NCBI RefSeq assembly: GCF_000974365.1
Contig: NZ_BAZW01000004.1
Span: 1 to 64,000 of the forward strand
Length of the DNA: 64,000 bases
Direction of reading: 5' to 3'
From: Geofilum rubicundum JCM 15548
GTDB taxonomy: Bacteria > Bacteroidota > Bacteroidia > Bacteroidales > Marinilabiliaceae
Shown here: positions 9,806-18,129 of the stretch, piece after piece
Numbering within the stretch: position 1 is the first letter of the stretch
How the letters are laid out: each line of letters starts with the position of its first letter
The notes under the pieces: generated by a model
What the model saw: only the letters and a program-made list of their open reading frames with translations
What the model was told of the DNA's origin: nothing
The model's database searches: none
Program-made: the position numbers and the translations under genes

Positions 9806-10888
9806 ATGCAAAAAACAAGACTTTACGAGGAGCATTTGTCGCTGGGGGCAAAAATGGTTTCCTATTCCGGGTTTCTGATGCCCGTTGAATATTCTGGAAT
9901 TACAGCCGAGCACATGGCCGTGCGCCATTCGGCGGGGATGTTTGATGTGTCCCATATGGGTGAGTTCTGGGTAAAAGGTCCGGGAGCCTTTGCCTTTTTG
10001 CAAAAAATTACCAGCAACAATGTGGCAAAATTAAGCCCGGGAAAGGCACAATATTCATGTTTTCCAAATGGAAAAGGTGGCATTGTGGATGATTTACTGG
10101 TCTATCAGTACAGTGAGGAGAAGTATTTACTGGTAGTAAATGCTGGAAACATAAAAAAAGATTGGGATTGGTGCGTCCAAAATAATGACGAAGGTGCAGA
10201 ATTGGAAAATGCCAGTGACCGGATGTCTTTATTGGCCGTTCAGGGACCTTATGCAGCGGCCATTCTACAAAACCTGACACCCGTTATTCTTGCGGATATA
10301 CCTTCCTTCAGTTTTGTCACCGGGACGCTGGCAGGGATAGATCAGGTGATGATTTCACATACGGGTTATACCGGTGCGGGCGGATTTGAGTTGTATGTAA
10401 ATAACGAGGATGCACCGGTTTTATGGCGTAAAATATTGGAGGCCGGTCGTTCGGACGGATTAATACCTGCCGGTTTGGGGGCCAGAGATACCTTGCGCTT
10501 AGAGATGGGGTTTTGCCTGTATGGCAACGATATCGATGAAAGCACTTCTCCCATAGAAGCTGGTCTGGGATGGATCACATCCTTTAAGGATAATAAGGTT
10601 TTCATTGATAAAGAAAGGTTGTGGAATCAGAAGCAGGCTGGTGTTGAGCGACAATTGAAAGGTTTTGTTTTGCAGGAAAAGGGGATTCCCAGAAATGGGT
10701 ACGATATAGTGGATGCCAATGGGCATACTATTGGCAAGGTCACTTCAGGAACCATGTCACCCGTGCTAAAGAGAGGCATTGGACTCGGTTATGTGTCTGA
10801 AAACCATTGGAAGTCGGGTTCAGAAATTTTTATTCGTATTCGTAATAAGGATATAAGGGCTCAAATTGTGAGGCCGCCATTTATTTGA
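9806..10888 (+). CDS. gcvT: Glycine cleavage system aminomethyltransferase (T protein)
   Basis: About 360 residues from ATG 9806; an in-frame GTG at 9752 would add 18 residues with no family similarity. Transfers the aminomethyl carbon from the H protein to tetrahydrofolate, releasing ammonia. Family features include [18 protein letters not shown] near the N-terminus, [11 protein letters not shown] in the middle, the [10 protein letters not shown] segment and the barrel near the C-terminus ([21 protein letters not shown]). Stands alone here, without gcvH or gcvP, next to the serC-serA block, which fits serine/glycine/one-carbon metabolism. Confidence 0.93.
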   Translation: MQKTRLYEEHLSLGAKMVSYSGFLMPVEYSGITAEHMAVRHSAGMFDVSHMGEFWVKGPGAFAFLQKITSNNVAKLSPGKAQYSCFPNGKGGIVDDLLVYQYSEEKYLLVVNAGNIKKDWDWCVQNNDEGAELENASDRMSLLAVQGPYAAAILQNLTPVILADIPSFSFVTGTLAGIDQVMISHTGYTGAGGFELYVNNEDAPVLWRKILEAGRSDGLIPAGLGARDTLRLEMGFCLYGNDIDESTSPIEAGLGWITSFKDNKVFIDKERLWNQKQAGVERQLKGFVLQEKGIPRNGYDIVDANGHTIGKVTSGTMSPVLKRGIGLGYVSENHWKSGSEIFIRIRNKDIRAQIVRPPFI

Positions 10889-10961
10889 TGCAAGTTAGTT
10901 TTGGCATTTTTAAAAAACCGTTTTTAACTTTTTATTTTATTAACCACATAATTTATGTCAG

Positions 10962-10998
10962 TTTGTAATCAGAAATATCTATTTTTCTTTTAATTTTG
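10962..10998 (+). promoter_or_regulatory. Candidate promoter for the serC block
   Basis: TTTG at 10962-10965 and TAATTTTG at 10991-10998 match the -33 and -7 boxes of Bacteroidota, but the spacer of 25 bases is longer than the usual 19-23. The implied leader of roughly 150 bases to serC shows no recognised riboswitch. Confidence 0.35.
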
Positions 10999-11156
10999 TG
11001 CATTCAACGACCCATTTGGAGTCTGCTTTCTTTTTTTAATCATTCGCAGGTCTTTATAAAGGTTTTATAATGGCTTGAATTTAAATGAAAAAAGCAGGAA
11101 ATTGCCAATGGGATGTTCTGAGCATAATTCGAAAAACAGCAAACAAATAAATTCTC

Positions 11157-12226
11157 ATGAAGAAGCACAATTTTTCCGCCGGGCCATCAATTCTTCCCGA
11201 TTTTACCATTAAAAATACAGCTGAAGCAGTTGTTAATTTTGCCGGAACCGGCTTATCAGTTATGGAAGTATCACATCGTGATAAGGAATTCATGGCTGTT
11301 ATGGATCAGGCCACTACATTGTTTAAAGAGTTGCTGGATATTCCTTCTGGATATCAGGTTGTATTTTTAGGCGGTGGTGCCAGTATGCAATTTTGCATGG
11401 TTCCGTACAATTTGCTTAATAAAAAGGCGGCCTATTTAAATACCGGAACATGGGCTTCCAAGGCCATTAAAGAGGCCAAATTTTTTGGAGATGTTGTTGA
11501 AGTAGGATCCTCTAAAGATGAGAATTACTCCTATATCCCCAAAGGCTATACCATTCCTGCAGATGCAGATTACTTTCATATTACCACCAATAATACCATT
11601 TTCGGCACTGAGATTCGTGAAGATTTGGACGTGAATGTGCCTTTGGTGGCTGATATGTCATCGGATATTTTTTCCCGCCCCATTGATGTTTCTAAATATG
11701 GAATTATTTATGGTGGTGCTCAGAAAAACCTGGCACCTTCAGGGGTTGCTTTTGCCATTGTTAAGGAAGATATCCTTGGCAAAACAGACCGGCCTATTCC
11801 TACTATGCTGAATTATAAAACACATATTGATAACGATTCCATGTTTAACACACCACCTGTCTTGCCTGTGTTTTCAGCCTTGCAGACCCTTATATGGCTG
11901 AAAGATCAGGGGGGTGTTGCTGCTATGGAAAAACGCAATATTCGAAAGGCGAATATGCTTTACTCCGAAATTGAAAGGAATAAATTATTTAAAGCTACTG
12001 TTAAGCATGAAGAAGATCGCTCCGTAATGAATATCTGTTTTGTGATGAATGAGGAATATAAGGAACTGGAAACAGCTTTTAGGGAGTATGCGATATCATT
12101 AGGATGATAGGTATAAAAGGCCACCGCTCGGTGGGTGGATTTAGAGCTTCATGTTACAATGCCTTGCCTGAAGAAAGTGTAAAAGCATTGATTGATGCCA
12201 TGCAGGAGTTTGAGAAAAAGCATTAA
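11157..12226 (+). CDS. serC: Phosphoserine aminotransferase (frame broken once)
   Basis: PLP enzyme converting 3-phosphohydroxypyruvate and glutamate to phosphoserine, second step of serine synthesis. About 356 residues after repair. N-terminal [17 protein letters not shown], the [11 protein letters not shown] phosphate loop and the PLP lysine in [11 protein letters not shown] (K190) are all present. The frame breaks at about 12101-12104, where one missing G or A joins ISLG to [16 protein letters not shown], the expected C-terminal substrate-binding segment. The stop is at 12224-12226. Upstream of serA. Confidence 0.93.
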
Positions 12227-12246
12227 AAGTTTATATTTGAAACAAG

Positions 12247-12287
12247 AAAGGGAGCGAGTGGGGAAGCAATTCACAACCTCCCTTTTT
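12247..12287 (+). terminator. Probable terminator or attenuator between serC and serA
   Basis: AAAGGGAG (12247-12254) pairs with CTCCCTTT (12278-12285) and runs into a T stretch. The loop has a further small GTG/CAC pairing. It lies between two genes of one pathway, so it may only reduce serA transcription. Confidence 0.5.
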
Positions 12288-12347
12288 CTATTTTTCGAGA
12301 TTGGAATGGCCGGTTTCACAATTAATAACAATAAACTGAAATAAAAT

Positions 12348-13271
12348 ATGAAGAAAGTTTTGGTAGCTACTGAAAAACCCTTTTCACAAGTAGCAGTAGA
12401 TGAGATTAGGATCATTGTTGAAGAAGCGGGTTATAAACTTGAACTTCTGGAAAAATACACCTCAGAAGCTGAATTGCTGGATGCTGTTGCTCATGCAGAA
12501 GCCCTTATTGTTCGGTCTGATAAGGTTACTTCCAAAGTGTTGGAAGCCGCCAAGGATTTAAAAATTGTAGTCAGGGCAGGAGCAGGTTACGATAATCTGG
12601 ATTTGGATGCCTGTAATGAGAAGGGTGTAGTGGCTATGAATACGCCGGGACAAAATTCCAATGCCGTTGCAGAGCTGGTATTTGGCATGATGATTTATGG
12701 TATCCGTAAACAGTTCAGCGGTGCATCAGGCACGGAATTACGCGGAAAATCATTGGGCATTCATGCCTATGGTAACGTTGGTTACTATGTGGGAAAAATT
12801 GCCGAAGGTTTCGGTATGAAGGTATATGGATATGATCCCTATGTAGGTGCTGATCGTATGCAGGCGCATGGTGTTGAACCCCTTTCTTCGGTTGAGGAAC
12901 TTTACAGGACCTGCGAATTTGTATCCTTGCATATTCCGGCCAATGATATAACCAAAAATTCCATTAACAAGGCTTTGCTTTCTATGATGCCACAAGGTGC
13001 CGTATTGATCAATACAGCCCGTAAGGAGGTTATTGCTGAGGATGAGTTGCTTGAAGTAATGGAAGAGCGTCCTGACTTCATGTACCTGTCGGACATTGCC
13101 CCTTCAAATGCCCAGGTTATTGCCGAAAAGTTTCCCGATCGCTTTTTCTTTACACCTAAGAAAATGGGTGCTCAAACCGAGGAGGCCAATGTGAATGCAG
13201 GAATGGCAGCTGCTCGTCAGATTGTTAGCTACTTTTTGACTGGGGACGAAACCCATCGGGTCAATCGATAA
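12348..13271 (+). CDS. serA: D-3-phosphoglycerate dehydrogenase, short Bacteroidota type
   Basis: 307 residues, short form without an ACT domain. Oxidises 3-phosphoglycerate to 3-phosphohydroxypyruvate with NAD, first step of serine synthesis. Substrate-domain motif IVVRAGAGYDNLD, NAD-binding loop GIHAYGNVGYYVG and the region PQGAVLINTARKEVI are clear. At the position where D-2-hydroxyacid dehydrogenases carry the catalytic histidine (TPHxGA) this protein reads TPKKMGAQTEEAN (K271, K272). I recall the same replacement in other Bacteroidetes SerA proteins, so it is probably a lineage form, not damage. Followed by the DUF1015 gene after 59 bases. Confidence 0.87.
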   Translation: MKKVLVATEKPFSQVAVDEIRIIVEEAGYKLELLEKYTSEAELLDAVAHAEALIVRSDKVTSKVLEAAKDLKIVVRAGAGYDNLDLDACNEKGVVAMNTPGQNSNAVAELVFGMMIYGIRKQFSGASGTELRGKSLGIHAYGNVGYYVGKIAEGFGMKVYGYDPYVGADRMQAHGVEPLSSVEELYRTCEFVSLHIPANDITKNSINKALLSMMPQGAVLINTARKEVIAEDELLEVMEERPDFMYLSDIAPSNAQVIAEKFPDRFFFTPKKMGAQTEEANVNAGMAAARQIVSYFLTGDETHRVNR

Positions 13272-13330
13272 CGATTGCCCCGGTATTATCTCATCCTTTT
13301 TGGATCAAAAAATGAAACAACCCAAATTAT

Positions 13331-14580
13331 ATGGCTATAGTTAAACCTTTCAGAGGTCTTCGTCCTCCCAAAGAAATTGCAAAGGATTTATCCTGTTTAC
13401 CCTATGATGTGATGAACAGTGAGGAAGCTGCCCAAATGGCAGTGGGAAAACCGCAATCATTGTTGCACATTACCCGTTCTGAAATTGATTGTAAAAGTGA
13501 TGTGGATGTTCATTCACAAGAAGTGTATGATAAATCTGTTGAGAACTTCAGGTCTTTTAAAGAAAAAGGTTGGTTGGCACCTGACGAGGAGGATCGCTTC
13601 TATATTTATGCACAAACCATGGATGGGCGGACGCAATATGGGATTGTGGGTTGTGCCGCCTGTCAGGATTATTTTAATGGTGTGATTAAAAAGCATGAAT
13701 TAACCAGACCCGAGAAGGAGGAGGACCGAATGGCACATATCCGTATTAATGATGCCAATTTGGAGCCCGTCTTTTTTAGTTATAAGGCGGTTCCCGAGAT
13801 AGATCAAATGGTGGAAGGGATTGTTGAGAGCCAGGATGCTGAGTATGATTTTGTCAGTGAGGATGGATTTCGTCATCAATTTTGGGTTATATGGGATGCC
13901 GGCACCAATTCACGTTTGGAACAACTGTTTGCCGACAAGGTGCCCTGTACCTATGTGGCAGATGGTCACCACCGTACCGCTGCTGCTGCCCGCATTGGTG
14001 AAGAGCGAAAAGTAGGGAATCCTGGTCATACCGGCGAGGAGGCCTACAACTATTTTATGGCTGTACATTTTCCGGATAACCAATTGTCAATAATTGATTA
14101 TAACAGGGTAGTCAAAGACTTGAATGGTTTAAGCGACTCTGATTTCCTGATTGCTCTGGGGCGAAGTTTTGAGGTGACACCCTTGGGGAGGATGCCTACA
14201 GGCCTTCCCAATTGCATGAATTTAGTCTCTATCTCTCGGGGAAATGGTACAAATTGGTTGCCCGAAAAGACACCTATAATGACAACGACCCAATTGGCGT
14301 GCTGGATGTCACTGTTTTATCCAACTGTGTGTTGGATAAGATATTGAACATTAAAGATCTAAGAACCTCTAAACGAATTGATTTTATTGGAGGTATAAGG
14401 GGTTTGGACGAATTAAAAAGAAGGGTTGATTCCGGGGAAATGAAAGCTGCTTTTGCACTATATCCGGTTTCCATGCAACAACTCATTGACATAGCCGATA
14501 CAGGGAATATTATGCCGCCAAAAACCACCTGGTTTGAACCTAAGTTGCGGTCTGGTTTGGTGATACACGAGTTGGATTAA
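13331..14580 (+). CDS. DUF1015 family protein in serine operon (frame broken once)
   Basis: About 416 residues after repair. DUF1015 proteins often sit beside serA/serC in anaerobes; no reaction is established to my knowledge. The protein begins with IVKPFRGLRPP and LPYDVMN, and carries DGHHRTAAA (D211), a motif like that of ParB/Srx-fold free-serine kinases (SerK, SbnI). That similarity suggests a phosphoserine/serine reaction, which is inference. The frame breaks at the GGGG run 14185-14188; adding one G gives EDAYRPSQLHEFSLYL in continuous frame. Followed by a strong hairpin, so it is the last gene of the block. Confidence 0.82.
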
Positions 14581-14604
14581 TTCAGTTTTTTTAATTTTTT
14601 GAAA

Positions 14605-14649
14605 TTAGTCATACAAAAAGTCGGCAAAGCCGGCTTTTTGCATGACTAA
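14605..14649 (+). terminator. Long near-perfect hairpin after the serine block
   Basis: The arms (14605-14625 and 14629-14649) pair over 21 bp with one mismatch and one G-T pair around an AAA loop. The upper stem is GTCGGC/GCCGGC and below it lie A5/T5 runs, so it can terminate transcription in either direction. Confidence 0.8.
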
Positions 14650-14706
14650 CCGAGGCAGTGTGGATAGGGATAACACGCTTTTTTCGTATATTTCGGCCAG
14701 AATCAA

Positions 14707-14714
14707 TAAATTTG
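14707..14714 (+). promoter_or_regulatory. Bacteroidota -7 element (TAAATTTG) before yggS
   Basis: TAAATTTG matches TAnnTTTG exactly. A T-rich CTTTTTTCG lies at about -33 but is not TTTG. The start codon is 63 bases downstream. Confidence 0.45.
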
Positions 14715-14776
14715 CACGGAGAACTTGTCAGGCAAATAGTACGCTGAAAAATATTTATTTTTTATTTGAATGAATT

Positions 14777-15463
14777 ATGTCAATAACTGAGAGATTTGAA
14801 AGTGTCAAGCAAAACATTCCTGGAAATGTTCTATTAATTGCCGTGACCAAAACACATCCAGTTGAATTGATACAGTCATCATATGATTATGGTTACCGTC
14901 ACTTTGGAGAGAACAAGGTTCAGGAACTCATCGCCAAAAAAGAGGCTTTGCCAGATGATATTGTATGGCATATGATTGGACATTTACAGTCAAATAAGGT
15001 CAAGCTAATAGCTCCTTTTGTCGGGCTTATTCATGGAGTAGATTCTTTAAAGTTGCTTAAAACCATTGATAAAGAAGGGAAAAAAAATCACCGGGTTATT
15101 CCTTGCCTTTTACAAATCCATATTGCTGAAGAGCAAACCAAGTTTGGGTTTTCACCGGATGAAATAAGAGCCCTTTTTGAGACCCATCCGTTAAAAGAAT
15201 TTGAAAATATTGAGATCAGGGGATTGATGGGAATGGCCACCTTTACCGAGGACAAGAATCAGGTTCGACGGGAATTTAAAATATTAAAAACTATTTTTGA
15301 AGAGTTGAAACAAACCTGGTTTCTAAACACCCCATATTTCAAAGAACTGAGCATGGGGATGTCGGATGATTATCAGGTGGCCATAGAAGAGGGGTCTACC
15401 ATGGTCAGAGTGGGTAGTGCTTTATTTGGTGAGCGCGACTACCTTTCTGGTCAGGGTAAATGA
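14777..15463 (+). CDS. YggS family PLP homeostasis protein
   Basis: 228 residues, a single TIM-barrel PLP-binding protein of the alanine-racemase fold-III class (YggS/PROSC). These proteins bind PLP and keep its free level in balance; catalysis is not established. The PLP lysine lies in LIAVTKTHPVE, and the family segments YGYRHFGENKVQEL, WHMIGHLQSNKVK, and LSMGMSDDYQVAIEEGSTMVRVG are clear. 47 bases before the dihydroorotate-dehydrogenase-like gene and probably co-transcribed. Confidence 0.92.
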   Translation: MSITERFESVKQNIPGNVLLIAVTKTHPVELIQSSYDYGYRHFGENKVQELIAKKEALPDDIVWHMIGHLQSNKVKLIAPFVGLIHGVDSLKLLKTIDKEGKKNHRVIPCLLQIHIAEEQTKFGFSPDEIRALFETHPLKEFENIEIRGLMGMATFTEDKNQVRREFKILKTIFEELKQTWFLNTPYFKELSMGMSDDYQVAIEEGSTMVRVGSALFGERDYLSGQGK

Positions 15464-15510
15464 AAATTGGAACCATATAACGAACTGTTGACACAAATAA
15501 AACTAAGAAT

Positions 15511-16497
15511 ATGACGAATCTGGAAACCACTTATTTGGGATTGAAATTGAAAAACCCCATTATTGTTGGAAGTTCGGGGCTTACCAATAGCGTTGAGAAA
15601 ATCAGGAAACTTCATCAGGCCGGAGCCGGAGCTGTAGTTCTTAAATCATTGTTCGAAGAACAGATCAATCATGATGTCGATCGGACCATCTATCAAGGGG
15701 CAGGGATGGATTATCCGGAAGCCATGGACTATATAAAAGCCTATTCGAGAAATAACTCCGTTACCGAGTATCTGGATTTAATTAAAGAAGCTAAAGCCGC
15801 CGTTGATATTCCGGTCATTGCCAGTATTAATTGCTATTCTTCAGATGAGTGGATTGATTTTGCTCAACAGATTGAAAAGGCTGGTGCTGATGCTTTGGAA
15901 TTGAATCTTTTTGTGGTCAATTCCGACAAAAACAGCAACCCTTCAGATTATGAAGAGATGTACTATAAAATAGCCAAAACAGTGAGTCAGGTGATTTCTA
16001 TCCCTATTGCCATGAAATTGGGACTCTATTTTTCAAACTTGGTGGCAGTCGTGGATAAACTTTCCGTATCAGGTGCCAAAGGAGTGGTGTTGTTCAACCG
16101 TTTTTATGAACCGGATATTGATATCAACAACATGACGCTGACAGCTGCCGAGGTATTTAGTTCTCCCGCTGACATAAGACGGTCATTAAGATGGGTGGCC
16201 ATCGTCAGTGATAAGATCAACAATATTGATGTGGCTGCTTCCACCGGTGTGCATGATGGCGATGCCGTTATTAAGCAATTACTGGCGGGAGCCCGTGCGG
16301 TGCAGGTTTGTTCTGCTGTTTACAAGCAGGGACCGGAAATTGTAACCCGTATGCTTGAAAAGCTGGAATCATGGATGAAGGAACAGAAATTTGAGAACAT
16401 AGACCAGTTCAGAGGGCAAATGAGTTATGGTAAAATGAAGAATCCTGCTGTGTATGAGCGGGCCCAGTTTATGAAATATTTTTCAAAGTTTGAATAA
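15511..16497 (+). CDS. Dihydroorotate dehydrogenase-like protein
   Basis: 328 residues, a flavoprotein TIM barrel related to class 1 dihydroorotate dehydrogenase. N-terminal TTYLGLKLKNPIIVGSSGLT, the ALELNLFVVN strand, the IPIAMKLG strand and the C-terminal phosphate-binding loop (STGVHDGDAVIKQLLAGARAVQVCSA) support the fold. This subgroup is distinct from the PyrD used in pyrimidine synthesis, and its substrate is not established. A strong terminator follows at 16508. Confidence 0.85.
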   Translation: MTNLETTYLGLKLKNPIIVGSSGLTNSVEKIRKLHQAGAGAVVLKSLFEEQINHDVDRTIYQGAGMDYPEAMDYIKAYSRNNSVTEYLDLIKEAKAAVDIPVIASINCYSSDEWIDFAQQIEKAGADALELNLFVVNSDKNSNPSDYEEMYYKIAKTVSQVISIPIAMKLGLYFSNLVAVVDKLSVSGAKGVVLFNRFYEPDIDINNMTLTAAEVFSSPADIRRSLRWVAIVSDKINNIDVAASTGVHDGDAVIKQLLAGARAVQVCSAVYKQGPEIVTRMLEKLESWMKEQKFENIDQFRGQMSYGKMKNPAVYERAQFMKYFSKFE

Positions 16498-16507
16498 TAA
16501 AAGATTT

Positions 16508-16533
16508 AAAGCCGGCTTTGGCCGGCTTTTTTT
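16508..16533 (+). terminator. Rho-independent terminator
   Basis: AAAGCCGGC (16508-16516), loop TTTG, GCCGGCTTT (16521-16529), then a T run. A classic terminator 10 bases after the stop codon of the dihydroorotate-dehydrogenase-like gene. Confidence 0.88.
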
Positions 16534-16627
16534 CTTAACAGACCATTATCCGGAAGGATAAATTTGTCCTTTTGATTTTTTTTTATGAATTTTGTTGGTC
16601 TTGTGAAAGTATTATAAAAGATATGAT

Positions 16628-16635
16628 TACTTTTG
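16628..16635 (+). promoter_or_regulatory. Bacteroidota -7 element (TACTTTTG) before the 16.7 kb lipoprotein
   Basis: Exact TAnnTTTG match 31 bases before the ATG. A TTG at 16601-16603 lies 24 bases upstream, slightly far for the -33 box. Confidence 0.45.
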
Positions 16636-16666
16636 AGATCATTGCCTTTCTTTAATTAGCCTGATT

Positions 16667-17593
16667 ATGAAACAAATTACCCAAAAGTCCTCTTTGCTAT
16701 TATTACCTGTATTGGTTTTTATCTTCTCTTTTGGCTGCACCTGTCAACAACAAAAGAGTGAAAAGTCTGCGGAGGATGAGATTGTCCGGTCGGTTACCAT
16801 CGACGATCAACTACTGGAGGATTTTAATAAATCGAAACTGATATTCTATTCCTTGCCCTCTCCACTTGAAACAGCCATGCTCATTAAGCGGTCGGGAGCC
16901 AATTATAATCCGGGGTTATTAAATGATTTGGCCAATGGCTCAAGGTACAACACCAATATGAAAATGGCATTGAATCTTGGTGTCTACAGTGCTGATATGA
17001 GTTACTCCAGTTTGTTTGATCAAACCCAAAGCACCATTAACTATATGGGAGGTGCTCGTCAATTGGCCGAGCGTTTGGGTATAATGGAGGCCATTGATGA
17101 AGAAACGATCCGACGACTGGAACAGAATATGAACAACCGCGAAGTGGTTATGGATATTATTTCAGAGACATTCATGAATTCCAATGCCTATTTGACCGAG
17201 CAGGACCGGCCGGCCATTGCTGTGATGGTTTTGGTTGGCGGCTGGATGGAAGGCCTCTATATTGCGACTCAGTTAACGGAAGGCTCAATGGAAACAAATC
17301 CTAAATTGATTGACCGGATTGTTTATCAAAAGCTGGCTTTGCAAACGGTCATTAATTTAATGGAGTCGCACAAAAGCAATGCAGATATCAGTTTTTTAAT
17401 GGAGCGGTTAAATGAATTGAAGGCCATTTTTGATGAAATTAAAATTGTGACAACTTCTGACGTGGAAGCAGAAACGCATCCCGAACAAAAAATGACTATT
17501 TTACGGTCAGAAGCGGAAACCTTTATAACTCAAGATACCTTTGAAAGATTAGTGAAAAAAGTGAGTGAAATTAGAGCCGAATTTGTCTCCTGA
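16667..17593 (+). CDS. Conserved lipoprotein of unknown function
   Basis: 308 residues. The N-terminus is a lipoprotein signal: a hydrophobic stretch ending at FSFGC with the likely lipidated cysteine at residue 24, followed by a second Cys and a polar linker (TCQQQKSEKS). The mature part is mostly helical with no catalytic motif that I recognise. Features are LPSPLETAMLIKRSGANYNP, a GVYSADMSYSSLFDQ segment and a hydrophobic VMVLVGGWMEGLY stretch. It resembles lipoproteins common in Bacteroidota but lacking a known role. Followed after 19 bases by a small secreted protein, probably one operon. Confidence 0.75.
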   Translation: MKQITQKSSLLLLPVLVFIFSFGCTCQQQKSEKSAEDEIVRSVTIDDQLLEDFNKSKLIFYSLPSPLETAMLIKRSGANYNPGLLNDLANGSRYNTNMKMALNLGVYSADMSYSSLFDQTQSTINYMGGARQLAERLGIMEAIDEETIRRLEQNMNNREVVMDIISETFMNSNAYLTEQDRPAIAVMVLVGGWMEGLYIATQLTEGSMETNPKLIDRIVYQKLALQTVINLMESHKSNADISFLMERLNELKAIFDEIKIVTTSDVEAETHPEQKMTILRSEAETFITQDTFERLVKKVSEIRAEFVS

Positions 17594-17612
17594 GTAATAT
17601 AATCATAACTAG

Positions 17613-18068
17613 ATGAAGTTAATTGTTCCTTTCCGTTTGATATTGTTTTTCCTTTTTTTGTTTTTGATGATGGGAAGTGTTTCCGGGCAATGTATCAGTT
17701 TTGCCCGGAATATTGCTAAACCTCTTTTGGAAGACTATATTCATGACGGAAACTACAATGCTACTTATATGGAGGAGGGAGAAAGTGCAGAGCTTTATAA
17801 AACCTTTTTCCAAGATGAAGAGTATCGCTTAGTTGTCTCGGGTGTAGAGAGTTTACCTCAAATACATATTCGCCTATTGGATGATCAGCGTAATGTGATT
17901 TTTGACAATGCCAATCATGATTTTGCCCAGGTTTGGGACTTTAAGGCAGAGACTACCGGAACCCTGATTGTCTATTTAAAGATCCCTGATAGTGAGGAGG
18001 GAACCCAGATAACAGGCGGATGTATTGCCATTTTATTCGGGGTAGAATCTACCGGGCGCCGTAATTAG
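17613..18068 (+). CDS. Small secreted protein, paralogue of the one at 5.3 kb
   Basis: 151 residues. The signal peptide has an unusually long hydrophobic core (LILFFLFLFLMMGSVSG) with cleavage near residue 25. The mature part shares the pattern YRLVVSG, IRLLDDQRNVIF, VWDFKAE and a final strand CIAILFGVES with the product at 5254-5688. Two cysteines (in QCISF and GGCIA) could form a disulfide. Function unknown. Follows the 16.7 kb lipoprotein gene closely and may act with it in the cell envelope. Confidence 0.65.
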   Translation: MKLIVPFRLILFFLFLFLMMGSVSGQCISFARNIAKPLLEDYIHDGNYNATYMEEGESAELYKTFFQDEEYRLVVSGVESLPQIHIRLLDDQRNVIFDNANHDFAQVWDFKAETTGTLIVYLKIPDSEEGTQITGGCIAILFGVESTGRRN

Positions 18069-18129
18069 ATTCACATACAACTCCATGCCGAAGGGATAGC
18101 TTTCTTCTGTTGAGAAGGCATTTACCTTT

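Noticed and set aside
10889-11156. Riboswitch in the leader before serC
   Set aside because: No conserved riboswitch core recognised; the region is AT-rich with only a weak A5/T5 pairing.
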